NCBI RefSeq assembly: GCF_963678975.1
Contig: NC_089277.1
Location: forward strand, 24,068,672-24,132,671
DNA from: Dysidea avara
Taxonomy: Eukaryota > Porifera > Demospongiae > Dictyoceratida > Dysideidae
DNA: 64,000 nucleotides
Direction: 5' to 3'
The position numbers and the translations under genes were made by a program. Shown here in pieces: positions 34,801-64,000 of this stretch (its first letter is position 1; each line of letters opens with the position of its first letter). Below the pieces are notes generated by a model. That model had not been told where the DNA came from and did no database searches. It worked only from the letters and a program-made list of their open reading frames with translations.

Positions 34801-35858
34801 TAGCTAATTGAAGGTTGTACAGTAATATAAGATTCTCTGTAGCATACATGCGGGATGGTGACAGCAGCTATTTTCCCTGAAGAAAACCAGTTAAGTTGCT
34901 ATATACAAGAGTACATGTATAGTTCTACTGTGCACATTAAAACGTTACGTTTTACTCATACATATAGCTTTACTTACATTTGAATACTTGAGGCCAGCGC
35001 TCCACTAAATCCCAACATGGCCATATAATCTATTATACCGATTTCTTCTTTGATTAGAAATTCTTCACAAACAAGACTAATACATTGTGCTAGTGCAGCG
35101 AGGATACACAGGAAGTCTCCTAATACTTGATGCCCTCCTATCAACAGTATCATTTTTACATCAATGATTCTGGCATTGCTAACCTGTGGCTGCATGCTTG
35201 TCATGACTGCTGAAATCCTCAAAGATTAAGATTACCACACCAGCAGTACAGATAGTCATTGCAACATAATGGACAAGCTTGTATTTTGTTTTCAGTAAGA
35301 AGATGGAGAGCACAACTACCCACACTACACTTGCACCATTAACAATAACCTGTTGAATGGATACATAATGATGATACATGTTTCACGATGAGTAATTTTG
35401 GTACTTGCATATGTGTGTGTGTGTGTGTGTGTGTGCGTGCGTGCGTGCGTGTGTGTGTGTGTGTGCATGTGTGCATCAGCAATATTGAACCATGTGTGTA
35501 GTCCATCTACATGCATACAGTACATGTATACAATGAAGGGAGAGACAAAAACAATTTCATTACCATGCTACTTGTTACTGTGGTATATTTCAGCGCTAGA
35601 TTCTGTAAATAAGAACCTTGCACATCAGTAATCCCCAGTATAACAAATTTCCACCAGTTAGTCTTCAGTTTTGCCACAAAGTTTCTCTGCAGAGCCATGT
35701 ATGGTCCACAGGTTAAACTGAGAACAAAGTAAACACCAGCAGCCAGTGTAGTAGATATGTCCTTCCTTGTGTGGTTGTCTAGTAGGATAACAAATACTCC
35801 CAACCCAGTCCAAAATGATGATAATATCTGACCAGTCACCAGAACATAAAGAAGGTAC
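31831..35858 (-). CDS. SLC35F1/2-like: SLC35F1/F2-like transporter, copy B (3' complete, 5' exon not located)
   Basis: Six minus-strand exons join in phase: 35564..35858, 35184..35349, 34978..35137, 33464..33516, 33271..33425 and 31831..32085 (stop TAG). Together they encode 360 residues, close to the 370-410 usual for the subfamily. About ten hydrophobic helices are expected. Diagnostic stretches are QILSSFWTGLGVFVILL, NWWKFVILGITDVQG, KYKLVHYVAMTICTAGVVIL, GDFLCILAALAQC, LDHKALVEIAWD, YYLGYNACNIGYYYLQPLV and LTANVYSLIFAVFLFG, matching SLC35F1/F2 from the first helix to the last. An acidic Ser-rich tail follows (NLDDSDEGSASHSENK). One intron (35138-35183) is only 46 bp. The substrate is unknown. 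The start codon lies in an unidentified upstream exon. Confidence 0.88.
35411..35466. repeat. (GT)n microsatellite in SLC35F copy B intron
   Basis: About 56 bp of GT with GCGTGC interruptions, between the first two mapped exons. Confidence 0.95.
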
Positions 35859-37372
35859 CTAAAAGCAACTATGTATAATACGGATTGTAAATGTCTCAAC
35901 AAAAGCCAACCTCATTCACGCAGCTAACCTTTCAAATAAATACCAACTCTTTTTAATAATTATAAACTCTTTATATAACGCAACGCAGTGTATAGTTAGA
36001 TGAGTAATGATGAGAATACTTAAATAGTCATAGTAAGATACAGTCAAAATTTTAATGGCTTTATACAATACAAAGTTCAAAAGAATTTGCTTATACATGC
36101 TGTACAATAGTGGATGCAATGATAAACTATAGATACAAGTATATAAAATGAGTTGTGGGGATTGGTCAAATTCACTCCAGTGGTGATTTAAATGATCATA
36201 CAGTAGTAATGGTCTAATTATAACTGTGACATACATATACGTAGCTATGGGATGCAAAGGACAGTAACTGCTCAGTAATGAAGTCTTCTACTTGCAGCTT
36301 CATGCCACAGACATATTCAGCAGGTAATGTTCGCAAATGAAATGACGTGGAATAAGTGTTACATGTGGTGGCAGTTATTCTCAATTAGAGTATTTGAGTG
36401 TTCAGGACACGTTTGGGACCAATTAATTTAATCAAATTTTCCTATTTGAAGAGGAATGTACAGTGTTCTTTACATGAAGTGTTCTTTACATGAAGAGTTC
36501 TTTAAGAGAAGTTCCACTAACTACTGTATGTCTGTTAGAGACCTTTACCTTCCATGTACCCTTGGTCTGTTACTGATATCACAGGTAGACAATTTAATTT
36601 TTGAAATAACTTACTATTACAATTCACCAGAAGGACAAAAAGATTGAGTTCTTCTGTTAGACACAGTTCCTAGGAGGTTTCTGTTATGTTAGTATTTACT
36701 CTTGATACTAGCACTTAACATGGAGTCATATGGATTTTATAGCAAGGTGCTGTCTTTTGTCTCCTACAACAAGCAACATGAAGTGGCAGCTACCTTTAGC
36801 CTCGTAAGAGGCCTTTACCACAAACAGGTCTGTTGCACAGAGTTTATTTTTATTAACGTTATAATTAGCTATTATAATAGGTTCTGACTTTTTGTGTTGC
36901 AAAACTTAATTGAAAAGATGGTGTAACAAAACCACTAAAATTAATGTAGAGTGATTTTTTTATCACAGACTTCGAGGTTTAAGTGGAAAATGGTCCAGGG
37001 ACTATTTCTGCATTCAACAGAGTTTTAGTGTTATACTTCAGATGCCCTGTTTCACAGGCTGTTGCCTTCCTGTACAGAGAATAATAAATTCTCCTTTGTG
37101 TCCTTCAGGAATTATGAAATGAACCCATGCAGATATCAACTATATACACATCAAACAGATCAGGTGACAAAGTTAGTAGCCATTCAAGCAATGAATTGTT
37201 TTATGTGGCTACAGTGGTGGCTTGATGAGTAGTAAACCTCTACTAATGTATATACTTATATGGCTAATTGTTCTTAAATAGGCAATGCATATGGCTTCTC
37301 CAGCCAATGGATATCTGGTTTAGATTCTGACTTACTGTTGTACAGGTACAGCCTTTAGTGGGCCTTTAGTGA

Positions 37373-37373
<1 letters not shown>

Positions 37374-37466
<93 letters not shown>
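37374..37466. repeat. (GT)n microsatellite, 93 bp uninterrupted
   Basis: A pure GT run of about 46 units in intergenic DNA. Its purity suggests it is mutationally active. Confidence 0.97.
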
Positions 37467-37467
<1 letters not shown>

Positions 37468-37958
37468 CTAAAATAATGGCTGTTGGATCCTTCATCTAGT
37501 GTGTATACATGCATATGCATGCATGTAACGCTGACAAATGTTTCATGACATTTCTTTGCTCAGCTAGTTACACATTAATATATAAAGTATGTCAGTATGC
37601 TGATGATGGCTGTGCATGCCAGGTCAATGCCAAGACAAACTGAAGTGTATGATGATAGCATATTTGCCAATTAAATAGCTACATGCAATAATCATGGATT
37701 TATCTATAAATTTGGGGTTTAAAAATTATGCACTAGCGAGACAGTTTCTCTTATTAATAATAAATGTGAACACTTCACATTTAGCAATTAAATTAAATTT
37801 TGGCTCTTAAGCCTATTATGTTAATGCCAATTAAGAATTCTTAAGTATAAACAAAAGACCATTCACATTCCAACATAGCCTGAAGGGCTGGAACAATACA
37901 CCCTCCGAAGTTTCTTTTGGAAGTGCTATATACTGAAGTTTCAAAGCTTTGTTACTAA

Positions 37959-38390
37959 GGCCAGGCCAAGTTGATTCACAGTTTATCGTCACCGCCCGCA
38001 TGGGTTTTTAGGAATGGAGCAATAATTTCATAACTCATTATTTCTCATGTGATAATCATTGCTTACGCTCCCGAACTCATTTTTGTATATTGAAACATGG
38101 TGTGTGCAACAATGTAACAAACGTAACGATTATCCCCCGCCCTCAGGGACTCGTTAGAACCTTCAATAAATCGATTTTTAAAGAGAGATTGTATAAATGA
38201 GTAAGTAAACTAGTGACGTAATCAAATAAGCTTGCAATTATTGTTAAAGTATGTAGCTAGCAACTGTGTGAAGCTACTTTTAAAATGTTTTTTCTATGTT
38301 AAAAAATGATGAAATATGAAAATTACCTCCCGCCCGCATGACTTTTTCAAATATCCTGGACGATAAACTGTGAATCAACTTGGCCAGGCC
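37959..38390. mobile_element. PIF/Harbinger-like MITE (432 bp), TSD TAA
   Basis: Termini GGCCAGGCCAAGTTGATTCA and the diverged complement span about 33 bp and are flanked by TAA at 37956-37958 and 38391-38393. Sub-terminal CCGCCCGCATG words occur in both arms. It encodes no protein. Confidence 0.8.
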
Positions 38391-39861
38391 TAATGTTGTG
38401 TGACGTGCACACTGTAGTACAGACCCCTACACTTTTAGTATAACTCCAGGTATTAACTACTGTATCATTGTACCAAAAATACACAAATGGCAGCTGTCAC
38501 ATGCAAGAAATAACAATACTTAATTGTGCAGATGTTCATGGGAACAAATCTTTGGCAGTGAGGCTTACCTTTGATCAAATTTATACTTCTTCTGCAGGCT
38601 GGTACTTATTGTTGATGATGTCAAGCCTTTATTTTGTAAACAGGTTGTAGCTACTGGTGTTACTTGACTCAGTGATATCCCTTGATGTATTTCAGTTGAC
38701 CACTCTTACCCTTGCTTAAACACAACATAGCTACTTGCAGTGTTTTCATTCATAACTCATATAACTTAAGTTTGCTGAAAACTGTACGGTTATAGGCTTA
38801 AGCAATCTGATGCCGGACTGTTCTCTACATATCAAAACATTCGTCAACTTTTACCATACATTATAAAAATCCGTAACGTAAAATATATGCAAAAATGACA
38901 CCGTCTATTAAATACGGCACCATAACTTCCACATACTTTAATTTACGGAGATATGGTATGGCTCATCAGAACCCTTGATCAATGGCAAATCGAGTGATAT
39001 ATAGAAGTTTGTGAAGTTACGAAGAGAAAAGGCAGGATAGAGTCTTGTATCGCCAAATTACGCATTCAGATACGTATTAAAACAGCAGGAAAACCCTGTT
39101 TTTTCGTATGTTTTATAATGTAACTCAGTATAATAATTGGTTAGGAAGTTACTTCAGCCGGATTCTTAATCAGCAAGTGTTGACACGTAGAATGATACTA
39201 AGTTTAGCGAATTTGGTTGAGGGTAACAGGTTGCTTTTTGGGAGTTTTCCCACCTGAGTAATTAAATTCTCCAATATAAATTGCACGGGGGCGCATGCTA
39301 TGTTGTAATCATAGTAAATAAATGTTACTATGGTAACACTAGAACATTACTTCGGGTGGAATCATGTAGAACAATTCAAGGGCTTTAATTTTTTGTGTAA
39401 TGTCCTGTAGAGATTATGGATACTAATGATTACTTATTTGCATTTTTTGTATTTAGTACAAAATGCATGTATTTTACATAGGGCAAGAAATGATGGCTGC
39501 CAACAAGGTTTTTCAACCAACTGGTTTGACTAAGCAAGACTACCAAAATGACATGGAGTTGATATTTAGCTATTATAATGGCTTTGCATAATTCATAAGA
39601 ATTAATAGCAAAATTTGATGTTATGTAAAATTTTATTTTGACCACTTTGGTTTACAATTCCCAATAGCAAGTTTTGATATGAGAAAATGTTTAGCCATGC
39701 AGCCTAATCGCCTGCAGCTACATATGACTTAGCTATCTAGCTAATAGCTACACTTGAGCAAATACAATTCATCATTTATATGTAACTGCATGTGCTGAAA
39801 GTATAGGGGCCGCATGGTAGCTACCAAGCCGTCATCAGCTTGGTAGCTCAGTACCATGCAG

Positions 39862-40027
39862 ACATGATGTTCTGGAGTGTTGGATTTTTATTCACGGCTT
39901 GCATGTCAAGTGGTAACACTATAACTAATAAGAAGGAAGCATCGAGTAAAAAAGAAAATTCCACCCGTTATCGTCCCGGTAGCTATGAGGCTGCATTCTG
40001 TATTTCATCCATTCAAAAAACGTAGCT
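39862..40027 (+). CDS. Possible small secreted peptide (55 residues), doubtful
   Basis: ATG at 39862 opens a frame starting MMFWSVGFLFTACMSSG, which resembles a signal peptide. A Lys/Ser-rich stretch and YRPGSYEAAFC follow, with the stop at the edge of the next MITE. Local GC content and CpG are higher than in the surroundings. I know of no homologue and see no splice evidence. It may be an exon fragment or chance. Confidence 0.2.
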
Positions 40028-40415
40028 ATAGTATGTTCGCGTTGAGCTGAATCCTCAAAAACATTTAATAACTCATGGATGCAATTACACATGATCTTGA
40101 AATTTGGCTCATTTGTAGTACTGCTTGACCTGCTAAAAATATTTCAAAATCTTGTTCTTCAAATGTTTGACATAATATTTACGGCCAATCAAAATTTTCA
40201 CAATACATTTCTTATGGAGAAGCCATATAAGTACAGTATCCATTAGTGCCCTTTCCCGAACTTGTAATGGAATTAAACTGTACGTGTCTGTTGTTGACAC
40301 CTTTGCTGTTACCAATAATCATGTGGTTGGCAGAAATGTTAAGTCTGTTGAGAAAAAATCCACTTTTAATTTTTAGCTGTTCTTCAGGGTTCAGCTCAAC
40401 GTGAACATACTATAG
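40026..40415. mobile_element. CTATAGTATGTTC-family TIR element, copy 1
   Basis: About 390 bp, with ends CTATAGTATGTTCGCGTTGA and the diverged complement. Full or near-full copies lie at 52650-53038 and 57899-58285, and a decayed copy at about 53039-53400. It has a shared interior (TTTGGCTCATTTGTAGTACT, CCACTTTTAATTTTTAGCTG) and no coding capacity. Confidence 0.85.
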
Positions 40416-42851
40416 CTAAGAGTAAACTAAGCACCCTGGGGTTAAATACCTAGCTAAGCCTTGGAAAGTGCGATTTTACTGAAGGTGGTCATCGTGTACA
40501 TGGCGGAATTAATCATTCTTACACATACTGCTAATATTGTCACATAACTGGCGTAACTATAGTAGCTTACATAACTTGACTGCTGAGTTTCCGCCTTGTC
40601 CTTGTCTCCATTTCACAATAGTAAAGACCCTGATGAGTCTTGTCTAAGATTTAAGATTTAAGTCTACCAATCAATTTCGAAAGATTAATAGAATTCTCAC
40701 ACCTATAGCCATAATATATATAGGGTCTAACGTGTACCATTATGCGACCAATAATTGTCTGTAGTGGCGCCCGCTCTGAATCCTTGTACTACTTTGGTGA
40801 TATGAAGAGGCTCAATTCCACTTATGGCCTGGTGTACTAGATACAGTGTTTAGTATTTAGAATGGTAACTAGCTTATAGTGATGTAGAAATACACTTTAA
40901 TACAGCGACTAGGGGAATGCAGTGATGGCATGCATGGATATAGCTAGCATGTACATTGCACAACTGATGCAATGGAAAGTGCATATTCATTCAGTGTACA
41001 GATAGCCAGATAGTTACTGCTTGATTCCATATCAAAGTGGTGGGTTTATCACTGGCAGCTCTTACAGAATGTGGTGTCGAACAGCTTTCAATGCTTGACC
41101 CCAATAGTGGTGCATTCTTGTAGATACCTGTATATCATGGTGCATTCAAATTAGGATTCCATACAATGGCCATATATGTATGTGCTATATATAGTGCATG
41201 GTCCAATTGGCAAGCATCTCATGTAGCATCTCTGTATACAACAAAAACCCACAACTGCTACACATAGTCCCCAAACAAGTATATGGAATACATTCACCTA
41301 CCTAGCTACATGCAATGATATAATCATAATGTAACTAACATGCAAAAGGAGTGGGAGGGTCAGGGGCGGTTTCTAGAAACCCCCGCTGAAATAGCGCGTG
41401 CCCCTACGAATTGTCTGGGTGATAAAAATTATTATATTATGGTTTTTCTATTGGCAAAACTTCATACTTTTGCCTTTTAAACCACCTTCACAGCATTCAA
41501 AACCACGTAGTGACCTTTTTTTTGGTCTTCAACTTGCAGCTAGGCTGAAGTTGCAATTCCAGAGAACCTGAAACCTCCTCTGAAAATTTCTAGATCCGCC
41601 TCTGAGGGGGTCTATACTACAGCATGCAGCTTCCACCATCTACCTTGTATATATTCATGGTATGTATATTTCAGTACTTTTACTATTCTGCTGTTCCTAA
41701 GGACATTTACTGTTGATGTTTAGTTTCACATCTTCAGCTAGCATTGCTATTAAGACAACGACCACTGTTTGTCACTTTTCTAGCATTTTGTACATTGTAG
41801 AGGAAGAAGGCTAGTAAGATGAGCTGAAGTCCCATCCTCAATGCCATGGGAGGGACTTTACCTTTTACTTCATAAGATAGTGAGTTGGTTGATCAATAAT
41901 AACAGATCGAAACACTCTAATAGAGCACTCAGCTTACTTAACGAAAGTGAGGTGCATGTAAAATTGCATGCAATGACTAATGAGCCACTCACCTGCCCGC
42001 ATCTGTTTAGGCTAACTTCCTGAAATGAAACTGAAACATACCATTAACAATAAGTGTCCTAACAGGAGTACCAGTGGATCCAATTTCAAAAATTCATGGA
42101 CTTTTTTATTGCATACATGCAATGATAGAACCATTATGGTTATATCAATTTTCATTCTAAACATTGAGTGGCTGCCAATGGATTTGCTACATAAAAATGA
42201 GCTGTATGCATCTACAACTGATTTTATGAATAGCTGAAATTTCTACCCGTTATTGTATTAGTACCCAGTAAAGTTATTTGGAACTGTTGATATGTGCCTA
42301 ACAACACAAGTTATGCACACCATATAGAAATGATAACATTGCAGAGGAACCAATGCCGCTTTTTGTAGCTACAATTGCTCCGAGGGACAATGAGATTGCA
42401 ATAACTTGTTGCAGACTGATTATGATAGCTGTATGAAAGCACTTTACTTTTCTAGTAAAGTTTTTATTAGCAGTCAACTCTTAGATAATGTTACCAGACT
42501 ATAGCAACCATTTCATATGCACACAACAAACAAGCCCACATTTTTTTTCTAATGCAAAATATATTTTTCTGGAATCCACATGATACTCGCATAATCTGCA
42601 GGTAGCTTTATGTGCTCCATTAATGTAAAAGATGATGGATAGGTGAGCGTTTATTGGATATACAAAGGAATATACACCATAGGTAGGTTACACTTGGAGT
42701 GAGAAGTGCTTATGAAGGAAGGAACTGAGATATAACTACTCCAAGACGAGATTGGTGACCACATCATGACTTGCAGTTACACCCAGAGTTACACCGTTGG
42801 TAATTCTAAACCCACAATCGATTACTATGTATTCTATTTAACGCCCTTGAG
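40416..42851. other. Intergenic upstream of the Roc-COR-USP gene
   Basis: Contains a MITE at about 41361-41604 with CAGGGGCGGTTTCTAGAAA / TTTCTAGATCCGCCTCTG ends. A segment at about 41790-42060 resembles about 32350-32570 (GGAAGA-GCTGAAG, AATGAGCCACTCAC, ACAATAAGTG). No gene was seen. The promoter of the next gene should lie at the right end. Confidence 0.55.
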
Positions 42852-63052
<20,201 letters not shown>

Positions 63053-64000
63053 CTGCAATTTCTAATTGTTAACAAAAATTTGTATGATGACTAGCATATG
63101 TACTGTACGGTGTTGTGCGATATTATTAACATAATACAGTTGTGTCACAAAACATGGACATGCTCCACTACAGTACATGCACATACTGTATGTTCATATG
63201 TTTGTTGTTTTCCTTAACTATTAAAGAAAAAACCAGGTACTGTATGTGCACTCATCCCGCTTGCAGCCAGTTGTGAATGTACTGTACACATAAGTTGTAC
63301 TGTATGTATGTATGTAGGCAACATCTCCCCAGGGGGGTAGCGCCTCCCCCAACATAACATAATTGAAACATCTGACCACCATAGAGTGGATTATTTTGGA
63401 ATGAAAATTTAAAAAAACACAAAGCAACAAATGTCTCCGACAAATCTGTAAGACCAAAATAGAATGATATTGTTACTTAATAACTTATCAATGAACGTGG
63501 TCTGTGAGTAAGTGAAAATGGGTTGATTTACAATGACACTATAAAACAAGCATACTCTCTTTTTTCCCTTGTTTTCTACAACTGATGGTCATGAATTTTT
63601 TCCTATGCTTAAACCACCTCTGGATTTTACATTGTCTTCATGTTCAAAGTATGTCTATAAGCCTTGGTCAGTTACCATGCCCTACACATTGTGCTTTTTC
63701 CTCTATTTAATACATATATTTTGTGGGCAACAATTAGATCAACACATGAAAATGTTGCACAGATTACATTGAACGTTGTATTGCATTGAACAGAGACAGG
63801 AATGCGAGTTACTTTTGAGCAATTATAATTACTTAATTACCATTTAACTGCCGCACCTTCAATAGTAGCCACACTTGAGTGGTGTTACAATTGATTTTGA
63901 AAATAATTGCTTCAACATCGTTTTCAACCTTCGAGTGGTCGTAAAATTTGAAGAGTCACCACACCAATTTTATGAACTAAACGCTGTAGTGTTTAACCAA
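63053..64000. other. 3' UTR and flank of the USP gene
   Basis: ATTAAA at 63220-63225 is a candidate poly(A) signal about 170 bp after the stop. The right end (about 63848-64000) is a copy of the dispersed repeat at about 49616-49780. No further gene was seen before the window ends. Confidence 0.5.

Larger units (their letters stand above)
35859..39861. other. Gene-poor region upstream of SLC35F copy B
   Basis: No recognised exon. It should contain the 5' exon and promoter of SLC35F copy B. A TGTTCTTTACATGAAG unit is repeated about three times near 36470-36505. Other contents are listed separately. Confidence 0.5.

Noticed and set aside
36255-36315. Start exon of SLC35F copy B (MKLQVEDFITEQLLSF)
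   Set aside because: Available donors leave the wrong phase for the acceptor at 35859 and the sequence does not resemble the family.

Overview
This is eukaryotic, AT-rich genomic DNA. Genes are split into short exons, some introns are only 46-70 bp, and the spaces between genes are crowded with short terminal-inverted-repeat (TIR) elements, microsatellites and eroded non-LTR retrotransposon pieces. Compact introns, metazoan families (SLC35F, USP16/45, SOCS box, DM9, Roc-COR) and this repeat load fit an early-branching animal. My best guess is a demosponge such as Amphimedon, which is inference only. I found no rRNA gene, no convincing intact tRNA and no CRISPR array.

Layout. (1) Positions 1-3.3 kb hold the minus-strand middle exons of an SLC35F1/F2-type transporter (copy A); its 3' exons lie off the left edge. 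(2) Positions 6.0-31.7 kb hold a tandem triplication on the plus strand. Each unit carries a two-exon gene of 431-433 codons: a 79-bp first exon, a 1.9-3.2 kb intron and a 1.22-kb second exon. The proteins consist of DM9 lectin-type repeats ending in a SOCS box, and I propose them as sugar-recognising substrate adaptors of a Cullin-5 ubiquitin ligase. Comparing the copies shows insertions dated after duplication, with preserved empty sites. (3) Positions 31.8-35.9 kb hold a second SLC35F gene (copy B, minus strand) whose six 3' exons are all present. (4) Positions 35.9-42.8 kb are repeat-rich with no convincing gene. (5) Positions 42.85-63.05 kb hold a plus-strand USP16/USP45-type deubiquitinase of about 23 exons. 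A two-exon Roc-COR (Roco-type) cassette sits between its basic N-terminus and its ZnF-UBP domain. The cassette is phase 1 at both ends and joins the USP exons in frame. Only the splice from exon 2 into the cassette is unresolved. (6) Positions 63.05-64 kb are 3' flank.

The two most unusual items are the DM9-SOCS proteins and the Roc-COR-ZnF-USP fusion. Both point to ubiquitin signalling, one probably attaching and the other removing ubiquitin. A shared role in innate sensing is speculation.
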